A stretch of DNA of 64,000 nt from JAHDDW01 sp964648795. Lineage in GTDB: Bacteria > Actinomycetota > Acidimicrobiia > Acidimicrobiales > SZUA-35. Where the stretch lies: NCBI GenBank assembly GCA_964648795.1, contig CAZYMB010000006.1, positions 1 through 64,000 on the forward strand, written 5' to 3'. Shown one piece after another: positions 34,980 through 44,691 of the stretch. The notes beneath the pieces are model-generated. The model made no database searches. It saw nothing but the letters and a program-made list of their open reading frames with translations, and was not told where the DNA came from. Each line of letters begins with the position of its first letter. Positions within the stretch are counted from its first letter, which is position 1. Position numbers and translations under genes: made by a program.

Positions 34980-35954
34980 ATGTCGAAACCGCCATCAGAC
35001 ATGTCACTCATCCTCGCCCACGGCGTCTGCACTGAGTCACATCTACATGAACTAGAGGCTTCGTTGCCTGAGGCTTCAGTCAAAATGTCTGGCAAGACTG
35101 TCTGGATTGAGACTACAGACACTGGCTCTGCTAGAGAACAGTTAAAGAACCATGACTGGATAGCTTCTGTGGCCCAGGTCGACGCTGGCGGACTTGAACT
35201 CGTTGTTGACCAACTAATGGCGAAGCTACCACACTCTAAAACTCCTGTAGTTCCACGTATCGATCGAAAGACTTTGACTTACGAAGTTAGATATCAGCCA
35301 ATCGTTAACCTCACTAACTCTGAAATCATTGGCTACGAAGCACTCATGCGAGCTGACTCGCCCCAGGGCCATTTAGATGGTGACGCTCTGATAGCTAAGG
35401 CAACTGCTGAAGGCTGGCTCGGCGAGCTAGATATCTTAGGACGCAAGCTTGCTTTAGAAACACTTGGCAGCTGGCTAGGAGAAGGCCTTCTCTTCTTAAA
35501 CATGATGGCGCCTGGCGGAGTCTTTGATCTGGCCGCCATCAGAGCTACAATCTCTCAGGCTGAAGAAATTGGACTGGACCCAGACCAAATCGTCTTTGAA
35601 ACAACTGAACGAAACAAATACCACAATATTGAAACCGCCTCTGCTCAACTAGCCAAGCTGCGGGAGATGGGTCCACGGCTAGCAATAGATGACCTTGGCG
35701 AAGGATATTCTTCACTACTGGTTGCAACTTCTTTCAAGCCTGACATTTTAAAAATCTCTGGCGAACTTATTGCCCAACTACCGAGCAATGAAGCTCTCGC
35801 AGCAATCGAGGCAATTGCCACACTTGGCCATGGCTCAGGCATGTGGATCGTAGCTGAGAAGATTGAAACTGCAAAACAGCATAACCTTTTGAGAGAACTA
35901 GAGATCGACTGGGGTCAAGGACATTTATTTAGTGCCGCTAAACAAATGGCTTAA
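34980..35954 (+). CDS. EAL-domain cyclic-di-GMP phosphodiesterase
   Basis: A 324-residue protein with an unrecognised N-terminal 95 residues and an EAL domain from about 100. The catalytic set is complete: GYEALMR (Glu120), FLNMMAP for the usual NxSP region, FETTERN, IDDLGEGYSSL, LKIS (metal-site Lys) and AEKIET, ending QGHLFS. It should hydrolyse c-di-GMP in the cytoplasm. No GGDEF domain is attached and none is in the window. It follows the DUF393 gene by 58 bp on the same strand. Confidence 0.9.
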   Translation: MSKPPSDMSLILAHGVCTESHLHELEASLPEASVKMSGKTVWIETTDTGSAREQLKNHDWIASVAQVDAGGLELVVDQLMAKLPHSKTPVVPRIDRKTLTYEVRYQPIVNLTNSEIIGYEALMRADSPQGHLDGDALIAKATAEGWLGELDILGRKLALETLGSWLGEGLLFLNMMAPGGVFDLAAIRATISQAEEIGLDPDQIVFETTERNKYHNIETASAQLAKLREMGPRLAIDDLGEGYSSLLVATSFKPDILKISGELIAQLPSNEALAAIEAIATLGHGSGMWIVAEKIETAKQHNLLRELEIDWGQGHLFSAAKQMA

Positions 35955-35958
35955 CTTA

Positions 35959-36909
35959 TTACAAGAACTCTGAGAACTTTTTCTGCGGTCGAGGACCTAT
36001 ATGGCTAATGACTTCTGCGGCTGCTTCCGAACCGAGACGTCCAGATTCTGCCAAAGACAAACCACTGACGGTGCCATATAAAACACCAGCAGCAAACTGA
36101 TCACCAGCACCAGTTGTATCAATAACGCTGGCCACTTGAACGGCTGCAACATCAAGATTGTCGGAGGAGGTTATTACTTGAGCTCCGCTTGGACCCTTAG
36201 TTATCCAAGCGGTATCGACTAGGTCTGTATGCGTAAGGCCGGGTTCGAGACCAAGCAAGTAATCCCATTCTCCAGTATTGCCGAATGCTATGTCCACAGA
36301 GTCTCTAATTAATTCCAGCACAGACTCACTATGGCGTTCTATGCAGAAGACGTCAGAGAGTGACAGTGCAACGCTAACGCCGACAGCTTTTGTCTGAGTC
36401 ACGATTTGAGTTATTGCCTCACGTGCAGTTGGTTGATCCCACAGATACAGCTCTACATAAATCATCTCTACATCGGCTAACAGGTCCGATGTTATGTCGG
36501 CTGGGCTAAACAGATTTGCTGCACCTAGATTGGTATTCATAGTGCGCTGCCCGCCCGGCTCAATAAGAATTACCGAAGTACCAGTTGACTCATCTGTGTC
36601 GGCTACTCCCCCTGCATAACGAACTCCGGCGCTCGCTAGTGAGTCCATATAAAGTTTGCCATATTCATCATCGGCGATCCGGCCAGTGAAGGTGGCTTTC
36701 CCACCGAAGGATGCAATTCCGAACGCAGTGTTGGCGGCTGAGCCACCGGCATCGACTTTGTCGACTTCGATCTTTGATCTCAGCTCGTTTGCACGCTCGG
36801 CGTCTATCAGGTTCATAGAACCTGGCGTCAGCCCAACTTGTTCTACAAAGCCAGCTGGTACAGATGCGAGCAGATCGCAGATTGCATTACCGACACAGAC
36901 GATGGACAT
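35959..36909 (-). CDS. PfkB-family sugar/adenosine kinase
   Basis: A 316-residue ribokinase-fold enzyme. It starts IVCVGNAICDLLASVP, has the early GGSAANTAFGIASFGG substrate segment, and ends with the family signature DTTGAGDQFAAGVLYG containing the catalytic Asp. The spacing and GNAICDL start resemble adenosine kinases of the PfkB family, but ribokinase-type specificity cannot be excluded. Convergent with the EAL gene. Confidence 0.88.
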   Translation of the reverse strand: MSIVCVGNAICDLLASVPAGFVEQVGLTPGSMNLIDAERANELRSKIEVDKVDAGGSAANTAFGIASFGGKATFTGRIADDEYGKLYMDSLASAGVRYAGGVADTDESTGTSVILIEPGGQRTMNTNLGAANLFSPADITSDLLADVEMIYVELYLWDQPTAREAITQIVTQTKAVGVSVALSLSDVFCIERHSESVLELIRDSVDIAFGNTGEWDYLLGLEPGLTHTDLVDTAWITKGPSGAQVITSSDNLDVAAVQVASVIDTTGAGDQFAAGVLYGTVSGLSLAESGRLGSEAAAEVISHIGPRPQKKFSEFL

Positions 36910-37202
36910 AAGGGCTCACGTTAATGAATGGAACTAGGTTGTTCAATTCATTGTATAAGTAAAAAAGCAACAAAGGCCGACAAGCAGACTGACAGGTCGA
37001 GGTTTGATATCGCAACCGTGCGCCGGCTGTTTAAAGTTATCTCCCCCAGAGGGCCCACCTCCCTGTCATACTGTCTCTGCTCGATCGACCTCCGTTGCGG
37101 CGGTTTATTAAAAACCTCCATAAGACTAATACAGGTTGCCTGTGGATTAAAACTGGAAAAGGCGAGTAATTCTGTGCACAACGTGTGACTATTAATGGAT
37201 AT

Positions 37203-37862
37203 ATGAGTACAAACCCTAAAATCGGTACAGCGGCTAGCGCCGAAGAGTTAGTTGAAGCAAGAAATACTTTAGATGTTGATCTCTCAGATGGGCTAGTACT
37301 AAACCGTGTGACAGACCTGTCTGGACGGCTTACCGTCGACGGAACCTCGACCGGGCTAAGCAGCCAAGCCGACCAGAGCCTTATGATGGCAATCAGAGCA
37401 ACTGGCGATGCTGTCCTAATTGGTGGCAATACCCTTCGGTCTGAAGGATATAGACCCGATAGCCCTGGTCTGGCGAATACTAACCTCGTGGTCGTGACTA
37501 GAGGCTCCGACATTGGCTCAGCAGGTAACCACAAAAATGTAACCGTACTTTCTGGTGGCGCTGAACCAGAAGACTTCGCAGGTCAATGGATTCAGCGTAA
37601 TGGCTGGAGCCCCGGTGAAATAAAAAATCAGCTAAAAGACATGGGTTTCAACAGAACGATTTGTGAAGCTGGTCCCACACTAACCAGCAAGTTTTTTGAA
37701 GCTGACAGCTTCGAGGAACTGTACCTTACTATAAGCCCCCAATATGGTTCCAACACTAGTATCGCATCACCAAGTTCTGCCGAATACAACTACCGCTATG
37801 AGCTCGCATACGCTATCACTGGACCTGAAAGCTATATTTTCACTAAGTGGCGCAAAAGCTAA
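37203..37862 (+). CDS. RibD C-terminal-type (DHFR-fold) reductase
   Basis: About 219 residues from the ATG at 37203, chosen because TATTAA lies seven bases upstream, as in leaderless genes; the frame opens with a GTG at 37185. The fold pattern is that of the RibD reductase: GRLTVDGTSTG, ATGDAVLIGGNTLRSEGYRP (nucleotide-binding), then CEAGPTLTSKFFEADSFEEL, matching the EGGPxL...LVDEL block. Standalone members reduce pyrimidine intermediates in riboflavin synthesis or unknown substrates; no other rib genes are here. Confidence 0.8.
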   Translation: MSTNPKIGTAASAEELVEARNTLDVDLSDGLVLNRVTDLSGRLTVDGTSTGLSSQADQSLMMAIRATGDAVLIGGNTLRSEGYRPDSPGLANTNLVVVTRGSDIGSAGNHKNVTVLSGGAEPEDFAGQWIQRNGWSPGEIKNQLKDMGFNRTICEAGPTLTSKFFEADSFEELYLTISPQYGSNTSIASPSSAEYNYRYELAYAITGPESYIFTKWRKS

Positions 37863-38050
37863 ACCCCAAACGCAATAAACCTCCAAACCAGTAGTCCGAT
37901 GCTTAGAAAGATTGAGCCAGCTGCAACAGCCGTCACTGCGTACAGCTGACTCAGAAGTTGAGGCTCTTGTGGTTCTACTAACCAAACTGCCGGAGTGCGG
38001 GCTGCGATAGTTGGAGGGTCAATGGTTGTAGCAAGGTCTGAACTTCTCAT
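37859..38050 (-). CDS. Small single-TM membrane protein, 63 aa
   Basis: From the ATG at 38050 the product has a polar N-terminus (RSSDLATTIDPPTIAARTPA) and one C-terminal membrane helix (VTAVAAGSIFLSIGLLVWRF). Not recognised. It overlaps the convergent RibD-like gene by 4 bp. An upstream ATG at 38083 is possible. Confidence 0.45.
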   Translation of the reverse strand: MRSSDLATTIDPPTIAARTPAVWLVEPQEPQLLSQLYAVTAVAAGSIFLSIGLLVWRFIAFGV

Positions 38051-38146
38051 GGTTATATCTTGCCAGACACCTCTGACATTCAATAAACCCCTTGCCCAAG
38101 GCCTTTGTATTAAGGTTTGCCAATCAGCAACAATTGAAAGAATTCA

Positions 38147-38617
38147 ATGAACATCAAGACAGCCGCTATCTCCATTACTCTTGCGATCTTTTTAGTTAGT
38201 TGCGGAAGCATCGACGCAGGCTCAGAAGACCAAAACGCCACTTTGCCTGAAACCGTAGAACAAGAGTCAATTGCCTACACAGGAGAAGTCAACAGCTGGA
38301 TTAACCTACAACCAGGCACCGTGGGAGACTCGGGTCCAACCCTATTTGTTTCACTCCGTGAGAGCCTCCCGGGAAATGAATCCGTTATCAGCGCAAACAT
38401 TTCTGCCCAGGGGGAAACGTTCGAACTGTTCGTCAGACAAGATGGTGTACTTCTAAGCGATGAAACTAATGATCTTCTCGAGCTACTCACACGAGAAACC
38501 CCAGAAGGCCGAACGGCGTTCCACTCGGGGGCATCCCTTACTTTTTCAACAGAAACTGAGGAGGGGGCTACCACCTTCTATTCGGTCGACGCTATTGAGA
38601 TAGAAGAAGTTAGCTAA
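38147..38617 (+). CDS. Putative lipoprotein, 156 aa
   Basis: A lipoprotein signal is clear: NIKTAAISITLAIFLVSC with the lipidated Cys at about 19. The mature domain is acidic and beta-rich with no recognised motif. Convergent with dapE, which it overlaps by 8 bp. Function unknown. Confidence 0.7.
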   Translation: MNIKTAAISITLAIFLVSCGSIDAGSEDQNATLPETVEQESIAYTGEVNSWINLQPGTVGDSGPTLFVSLRESLPGNESVISANISAQGETFELFVRQDGVLLSDETNDLLELLTRETPEGRTAFHSGASLTFSTETEEGATTFYSVDAIEIEEVS

Positions 38618-39665
38618 CTAGATCGAACAGCGCTTGATAAGTGCTGTCTAGGTTCTTTCCTAAACAGTGTTCGTCGGCTGAGTGGGCCACTAGAGAGTCA
38701 CCGGGCCCAAAGTTGACTGCTGGCACACCGAGGCCTGTAAAGCGGGCGACATCGGTCCAGCCAAGCTTGGCCTTTACTTCGAGGTTGCCCTTCTTGGCTA
38801 GGTCAACAAAGATTGGGTGGTCCATGTTAGGAAGACATGCGGGTGAACGGTCGATTATTTCTACGGTGTCTGCTGGCTCCAAATATGGCTCAAGCAGGTT
38901 CTTTACAAAGCCTTCAGCTTGAGCAGGAGTTCGGTCTGGAGCATAACGATAATGGATGCGTAGAACCGCTGACTCTGGGACAACGTTTCCGGCAATACCA
39001 CCTGAAATGTCCACTGCCTGAATCGACTCGCAAAAAGTACAGCCACCAATAGTTGGTGTTCTAACCTTGAAAGCTTCAAGCTCAAACAGTATTGGTGCAA
39101 GTCGGTGTATTGCATTACGCCCCATCCAAGGACGAGCTGTATGTGCTCTAGCTCCACTCAAAGTGAGCACGAAACTCATGGTTCCCTGACAGCCTGCTTC
39201 TAATGAGGCTGCAGTTGGTTCTCCTAAGAAAGCACAGTCGCCGTCCAGTAAATCGGGGCGCTGCTCAATGATTTCGTTTATCCCGCTGTGCACCATCGCT
39301 ACTTCTTCGCGAGCATAAAAAACGTATGTAATATCTTTGGTTGGCTCAGAGACATTCCTGGCTAGCTCAAGAAATACTGCTAGACCACCTTTCATATCTG
39401 AGGCACCAACACCCCAAACAGTGTCGCCTTCTATGCGGGCCGTCTGGTTTCCTATTGGGACCACGGTGTCGGTATGTCCAGCGAAAATAACACGCTCCGA
39501 GCGACCCAAATTAGTGCGCGCAATTAGATTGTCGCCGATACGGGTCGTTTCTAGATGATCTAACATGAGTAACTCAGATTGCAGCCAATCCACAAACTCT
39601 GCTTCATTAAATGACACAGAGGGCCTGTTGACGAGATCTGCAGTTACCTCTAATAAATTATTCAC
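38610..39665 (-). CDS. dapE: Succinyl-diaminopimelate desuccinylase
   Basis: A 351-residue M20 metallopeptidase-fold enzyme removing succinate from N-succinyl-LL-diaminopimelate in lysine and cell-wall precursor synthesis. Metal-site segments are FAGHTDTVVP (His-Thr-Asp), GASDMKGG (bridging Asp), YAREEVA (catalytic Glu pair), FLGEPTAA and the closing SADEHCLG. This is the actinobacterial DapE type. A second enzyme of the route, DapC, is encoded 3 kb away. Confidence 0.9.
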   Translation of the reverse strand: MNNLLEVTADLVNRPSVSFNEAEFVDWLQSELLMLDHLETTRIGDNLIARTNLGRSERVIFAGHTDTVVPIGNQTARIEGDTVWGVGASDMKGGLAVFLELARNVSEPTKDITYVFYAREEVAMVHSGINEIIEQRPDLLDGDCAFLGEPTAASLEAGCQGTMSFVLTLSGARAHTARPWMGRNAIHRLAPILFELEAFKVRTPTIGGCTFCESIQAVDISGGIAGNVVPESAVLRIHYRYAPDRTPAQAEGFVKNLLEPYLEPADTVEIIDRSPACLPNMDHPIFVDLAKKGNLEVKAKLGWTDVARFTGLGVPAVNFGPGDSLVAHSADEHCLGKNLDSTYQALFDLVS

Positions 39666-39816
39666 TGCGCAACCAGGATAGCCCCCGAGCGTTAGTTATC
39701 GAGGTAAATAACTTGAAATAACTACGGTTAAGAATGGCGCCAAATTTTTCGATCGCAAATCGAAACAAAACAGTTAGTATGAACCTCGAGTTAAAGTCAA
39801 CCTAACTAGAAGAGCA

Positions 39817-40272
39817 TTGGTGAGAAGCAAAGCAACAGGTGTCAACGAGTACTTAAGCGAACTAGATCCCGCCCAAAAGCAGGAGATCTCGAAAGTTAGG
39901 GCTCTCATCATAAAGAATTTGAATAAAGGTTTTGTGGAGAGCATGAATTGGGGCATGATCTCATACGAGGTACCCCTAAAGACTTTCGCCGAGACTTACA
40001 ACGGCAAGCCTCTAATGTATGCGGCGCTATCGGCTCAGAAAGAACATCTTTCTCTCTATCTAACAACAATGTACGCTGACCCAGAAATCAAGAACTGGCT
40101 AGCGGGCCAATTTCAAGAAGCTGGTTTAGAAATGGATGAAGGCAAATCTTGCATTCGATTCAAAACCACTGACGATCTACCAATGGATGCCATAGGTAAA
40201 CTAATCAACCAAACAAATGTTGATCAGTTCGTAGCTTACTTCAAACGTTCTCGACGCAAGTCAAGAGGATAG
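39817..40272 (+). CDS. DUF1801 protein
   Basis: A 151-residue protein starting at a TTG or, just as likely, the GTG at 39820, both after AGAAGAG. It matches DUF1801 (YdhG-like, in the same superfamily as YjbR): EYLSELDPAQKQEISKVRAL, SMNWGMISYEVPL, LYLTTMYADPEIKNWL and GKSCIRFKTTDDLP. The fold is cystatin-like and the function is unknown. A divergent spacer from dapE precedes it. Confidence 0.8.
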   Translation: MVRSKATGVNEYLSELDPAQKQEISKVRALIIKNLNKGFVESMNWGMISYEVPLKTFAETYNGKPLMYAALSAQKEHLSLYLTTMYADPEIKNWLAGQFQEAGLEMDEGKSCIRFKTTDDLPMDAIGKLINQTNVDQFVAYFKRSRRKSRG

Positions 40273-40281
40273 CATCTTCAG

Positions 40282-40872
40282 CTACATTCCAAAGCCGTAC
40301 TTCTCCTGATACAAAAACTCTTCGTCTCTGATTGGCGCCATTGCCGTTGCGTATGCAATCAACGCATCGATAGAAAAATCAGTTCGCTCATTTATGTACT
40401 CTGACTCCCCTGACTCAGATTCTCCATAAAGCGAACCTACGTTTCGTAAAACTAGATGGTCAGGGATGTAAACAATTTTGGTGTTCTTGTATGAGCTCAT
40501 TCGCAAATCTGAAACTGGATACGACCCACTTGATGATGCTGAGACAGAAACAATCAGCCCAGGCTTGTGCGCATAACCTGTGGTTACCGCAAACATTGCT
40601 TTAACAGCGGGGGTAGCCATGCCACCCCACTCTGGTGTCACGATCACAAAACCATCTGCTGATTCGGCCTCTGACGTGATGCTTCCAACGATTTCGCTCT
40701 CAGAACTACCTTCAGCATGAATATCATCTAGAACAGTAGACACTGGACTCTCAAATAAGTCGACGATTGAGGTTTCGACTTGTCTATTCTCAATCCGACG
40801 AGCTAATTCGTCGGTGACTCGACGAGATTGACTGTTACTTCTAGAGCTCCCTGACACAAGCATTATCTTCAT
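40282..40872 (-). CDS. NADPH-dependent FMN reductase-family protein
   Basis: A 196-residue flavodoxin-fold protein beginning IMLVSGSSRSNSQSRRV (the FMN phosphate loop) with VIVTPEWGGMATPAVKAM in place of the common TPEYN-GS-PxxLK motif. It probably reduces FMN, quinones or azo compounds using NADPH; the partner is unknown. Convergent with the DUF1801 gene. Confidence 0.82.
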   Translation of the reverse strand: MKIMLVSGSSRSNSQSRRVTDELARRIENRQVETSIVDLFESPVSTVLDDIHAEGSSESEIVGSITSEAESADGFVIVTPEWGGMATPAVKAMFAVTTGYAHKPGLIVSVSASSSGSYPVSDLRMSSYKNTKIVYIPDHLVLRNVGSLYGESESGESEYINERTDFSIDALIAYATAMAPIRDEEFLYQEKYGFGM

Positions 40873-40901
40873 GTGGGCGAGCCTAGTCCAAAACTTTGCG
40901 G

Positions 40902-42494
40902 CTAGTAAGCTCCGTCAGATTTCAACACCGCTGGGATAGTTCGCACCAATATCGAGATATCGATAAACAGGCTCCAGTTGTCAACGTAGTACAAGTCGAG
41001 ACGTGTGTACTGCTCAAAACTTGCCGAAGAACGGCCATGCACTTGCCACATGCCTGTGATGCCTGGCTTAACTCGAAGACGGGCATAAAGGTCGAAATCC
41101 CATTCAGACATTTCACTCTTAAGCGCTGGTCGTGGACCGATAAGGCTCATGTCGTTTCTGAGAACATTGACAAGTTGTGGTAGTTCGTCAAGCGACGTTT
41201 TACGCAAGAAAGCCCCCACCTTCGTTATACGTGGGTCGTCTTTCATTTTGAACAAAGGTCCGGATCCTTCGTTCTGTGCCTCTAACTTGGCTTTGATTTC
41301 CTCAGCATTAACAACCATGGTTCGAAACTTAAGCATCTTGAACATTTCACCATTTTGGCCAACTCGTTCTTGAGCAAAGAAGATTGGACCTTCAGAAGTG
41401 AACTTAACCAATAGTGCCACCGCAACAAAAACAGGAGCTGCAAAGAACAAAACGGTAGAGGCTATGGCTAGATCGAAAAGACGTTTAGCCATATTGCGCC
41501 AACCATTTAGTTGGCTTGGTTCGATGTAGAGGATTGGGAACCTACCTAGCGTTCTAACAGTTAGTCGGTCTGGCGAAATGTCAGCCAAAGAAGAACTCAA
41601 CTCAACGTGAATCCCTGCCTCAACTAGGTCGCGTACGAGCCTGTTAGATCTTGTTTGGTCGATACCGGTTGCAGCAACTACGACGCTGTCGGCTCCATGT
41701 TCTTTGGATACTGTCAGAACGTGCCTCGTCAGGGCATTGACATTCGAGAATTCAAGAGGGTCGACTTGAGCCATCGTATGGTAGCCAAGGTATCTATGAG
41801 TCTTAAGGGTCTCTTTCAAGCCTGCGCTCTCGTCATTACCGCCGACAACAATAACTTTGCGCTTAATTTCCCCGTTCTTGCGCTTACGTAAGAAGCTTGC
41901 CCGCACAGCTTCACGCACTACTAGCACTAGCACATAGGCCAACACTACAAATGCTGCACTTAGCCATCGATTAACATCCAAGTTAAATATATATAGAGCA
42001 ACAATGACAGTCGCTACCGATTTAGCGATTGCATTTGTTACAAGTCGATATTCGTCAACTCGACGAGAAATAAAGCGTGCGACATATAGCTTGTCGACTG
42101 TGAACCAGATGGACAAAGCAAGAGCAAATAGAGCTGCAAATACTAGTTCAGCTGTGCCAACAAAGGCTGCAAACGGAGCCAACGCAAATGATACTGCCGC
42201 TAAGTCATAACCGCGAAGTTTAAATCTGCCGAAACTGAATTGTCGTTCTTGTTTGGCATTGTTACTTGCTAGTTCTTCTAAGTATTGAAACGGATCAAGC
42301 TGAGCGCCTCTCCGCTCTACAAAACCTTCGCCACTGTTGTCGCCGGAACGTCTATCAGCACGTCGCTCTTGGAAACCTTCAGGCGAGGCGGTGTCTCTAC
42401 GATCAAGTGTTTCGGCACCACTAAAGTTTTGTGCATCAGAATCTGCAGTGTCAGAATCGGTACCTATTTCTGTATGCCGCGAAGTCTCAGTCAC
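40902..42494 (-). CDS. Polyprenyl-phosphate sugar-1-phosphate transferase
   Basis: A 530-residue membrane enzyme starting exopolysaccharide or glycan assembly by moving sugar-1-phosphate onto undecaprenyl phosphate. It has a polar 85-residue N-terminus, about four membrane segments, a CoA-binding-like domain (VIVVGGNDESAGLKETL), one more membrane helix (LAIASTVLFFAAPVFVAVAL) and the catalytic domain with ERVGQNGEMFKMLKFRTM, KTSLDELPQLVNVLRNDMS, LIGPRPAL and KPGITGMWQV. Start is a GTG. TTTATA (42505-42500) five bases upstream suggests a leaderless transcript. Confidence 0.92.
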   Translation of the reverse strand: MTETSRHTEIGTDSDTADSDAQNFSGAETLDRRDTASPEGFQERRADRRSGDNSGEGFVERRGAQLDPFQYLEELASNNAKQERQFSFGRFKLRGYDLAAVSFALAPFAAFVGTAELVFAALFALALSIWFTVDKLYVARFISRRVDEYRLVTNAIAKSVATVIVALYIFNLDVNRWLSAAFVVLAYVLVLVVREAVRASFLRKRKNGEIKRKVIVVGGNDESAGLKETLKTHRYLGYHTMAQVDPLEFSNVNALTRHVLTVSKEHGADSVVVAATGIDQTRSNRLVRDLVEAGIHVELSSSLADISPDRLTVRTLGRFPILYIEPSQLNGWRNMAKRLFDLAIASTVLFFAAPVFVAVALLVKFTSEGPIFFAQERVGQNGEMFKMLKFRTMVVNAEEIKAKLEAQNEGSGPLFKMKDDPRITKVGAFLRKTSLDELPQLVNVLRNDMSLIGPRPALKSEMSEWDFDLYARLRVKPGITGMWQVHGRSSASFEQYTRLDLYYVDNWSLFIDISILVRTIPAVLKSDGAY

Positions 42495-42579
42495 CTATAT
42501 ATAAACGTCCGAAACCCCTGTTTTGTTACAAAAACGGGCACTAAAACAGCGTCAAGAGGGTCAAAATGGGTCGCTCGGC

Positions 42580-43683
42580 CTAGCTAGATCTAGCTTCTAG
42601 AAGCTCTAGCTGAGCTGGAGTTGTTACTGCAGCAATGCGTATATGACCCGATCCTGCTTCACCATAAAGTGAACCTGGAATCACAAGCATGCCTAGTTTC
42701 TCGGCTAAGAGCTCGGCGAAATCCCAGTCGCTGCCTTGGCTTGCTTTCACCCATAGATAAAAACCACCACCCGGCATCTCGGCTACAACGCCGATATTTC
42801 CAAGGATTGAGATTAAACGTTCCATGTTCGATTTATACATTCCACGTTGTTGAGCTACGTGTTCACTGTCACCGAATGCTGTTGTGGCCGCAAGCTGTAC
42901 TGGCCCAGGCTGCATCAACCCGGCATGCTTTCTAACTTCAGAAAGATAGTCGACGATGTCACTGTCTCCAGCGTAAAATCCGGAACGCAGACCGGCAAAG
43001 TTAGATCGCTTTGACAAAGAGTGAACGGCAAGCACTCCGTCAGTTCCAAACTTCAACGCTGTCTCAGCGTCTTGTGACCAAGTGAACTCTATGTAACACT
43101 CGTCGCTTACGACCAAAACGTTGTTAGCTCTACCCCACTGCACTACTGCTTCTAGGTCTTCGATTAAACCTGTTGGATTGTTTGGAGTGTTGACCCAAAG
43201 ACATAGAGCATCATCAATATCTGATTGGGCAATAGTCGACAAGTCCATTTGTCCAAGCTCGTTTGTCGAAACAGGCACAGCTTTGCAAGACCCAAGTTGT
43301 GCGCCCATTGCGTACGTTGGGTAACTTATGGCCGGGTACAGAATCGTTGACTTAGTAGGTGTCCGCAGCTTTAAGAAACCGGGTAGTGATGCTACGAACT
43401 CTTTGCTTCCAACTGATGCACCAACCCCACTACTAGTCAATCCAACAGCCCCAAGACCAGTTAGCCAGTTTGCGGCAGCTGCTCTAAAATCTTGTGAACC
43501 CACACTGGCCGGATACTTCATGGCGCTGGTTGGGTCATCGAGCTTGTCCATTAACAACTGAGGTGGCGGAACATAAGGGGCACCAATACTCAAGTTGACC
43601 ATGCCCCCATCGTGAGATTCACAGATTTGCGCCAAAGGGCGGAGACGATCTTGGGGATATGGAGGTGGGACGAAGCCAGACAT
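42580..43683 (-). CDS. dapC: Succinyldiaminopimelate aminotransferase
   Basis: A 367-residue class I PLP aminotransferase of the actinobacterial DapC type. It starts PPPYPQDRLRPLAQICESHD, then VNLSIGAP, WVNTPNNPTGL, VVSDECYIEF and the lysine-containing VHSLSKRSNFAGLRSGF. The likely reaction gives N-succinyl-2-amino-6-oxopimelate to N-succinyl-diaminopimelate, feeding DapE. It ends just upstream of the sugar transferase and starts 17 bp after hflX ends. Confidence 0.87.
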   Translation of the reverse strand: MSGFVPPPYPQDRLRPLAQICESHDGGMVNLSIGAPYVPPPQLLMDKLDDPTSAMKYPASVGSQDFRAAAANWLTGLGAVGLTSSGVGASVGSKEFVASLPGFLKLRTPTKSTILYPAISYPTYAMGAQLGSCKAVPVSTNELGQMDLSTIAQSDIDDALCLWVNTPNNPTGLIEDLEAVVQWGRANNVLVVSDECYIEFTWSQDAETALKFGTDGVLAVHSLSKRSNFAGLRSGFYAGDSDIVDYLSEVRKHAGLMQPGPVQLAATTAFGDSEHVAQQRGMYKSNMERLISILGNIGVVAEMPGGGFYLWVKASQGSDWDFAELLAEKLGMLVIPGSLYGEAGSGHIRIAAVTTPAQLELLEARSS

Positions 43684-43700
43684 GAGCTCTATTCTAAACC

Positions 43701-44601
43701 TTAGGATTGTATGTAGGTCTCAAACCTGGGGATGTCTTTGTCATCAATTAAGGCCTCAATAACCATGCCATCGTCTCTCGAGTCCACTTCGTTCACCTGA
43801 GCTACCCGGTGAAGCTCTGCTAAAGTTGACCCGTCTGCCCAATCAAGANNNNNNNNNNNNNNNNNNNNNNNNNNNNNNNNNNNNNNNNNNNNNNNNNNNN
43901 NNNNNNNNNNNNNNNNNNNNNNNNNNNNNNNNNNNNNNNNNNNNNNNNGCTTCTATCTGGGTTAGGTCTTTGCGCAGTTTATGGAGGCGCCTCTCCAGCC
44001 TTCGCCTGTCTACTTCGAGCTGTGTCTCACCCGGACCACGGGTTCCGATGCCACCACCCTGCTGAGAGAAGTTCTTCTTGTTTCGCAACCGGGGGAGTCG
44101 ATACTGCAACTGAGCTAACTCAACTTGGGCTTTACCTTCGGCAGAAGTTGCGTGTTGGGCGAAGATGTCAAGGATCACTGCAGTGCGGTCAAGCGCTGAA
44201 CGTTTCAATATTTTCTCTAAGTTGAATTGCTGACCGGGGGAGAGCTCGTCATCAAAAACTACGGTGTCGACGTCGTGAGCAAGTGCTGCTTCATATATTT
44301 CTTTGACCTTACCTGACCCTATATAAGTTGCTGGGTCGATTGAGTCTCGCCGCTGCACTATTCGTTCAACAACATCTGCCCCAGCTGTATCGACAAGCAG
44401 CTCTAATTCGTCGAGTGAGGTGTCTACTTGTTCAGCTGTCTGGTGAGATAGCCCTACTCCGACGATGATGATCCTCTCACGAAAGGCACGATCGATGAAG
44501 CCACGTTCGACTGTGGCGCCGAATTCGCCAAAGGCGCCACGGTGATCTGAGATTATGCCGCCGTTAGCGTCACGTTTTGGCTTGTGTTCGTCTTGACCCA
44601 C
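43701..44601 (-). CDS. hflX: GTPase HflX (interrupted by assembly gap)
   Basis: The N-terminal part is typical HflX: SLDELELLVDTAGADVVERI, YIGSGKVKEI, VVFDDELSPGQQFNLE, DRTAVILDIFAQHATSAEGK and the signature QQGGGIGTRGPGETQLEVDR. The gap at 43849-43948 removes the G domain. After it the minus strand continues LDWADGSTLAELHRVAQVNE to a TAA at 43701, matching the HflX C-terminal domain, so one gene spans the gap. HflX splits stalled or stressed ribosomes. Start is GTG. The missing part should be about 500 bp rather than 100. Confidence 0.92.
43849..43948. other. Assembly gap (100 N) inside hflX
   Basis: Exactly 100 Ns replacing the HflX GTPase domain; placeholder length. Confidence 0.98.
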
Positions 44602-44691
44602 CTGGCAAGCCTATGCCCTAGCTCTTCATGCAGCTATCAAAGAAGGCTTTTGAGGGCTGACTTGCCCTGACAAACCCACGAAATTCAATCT

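Noticed and set aside
36910..37202. Short opposing frames in the adenosine kinase-RibD spacer
   Set aside because: No recognisable protein and no ribosome-binding sites; probably non-coding.
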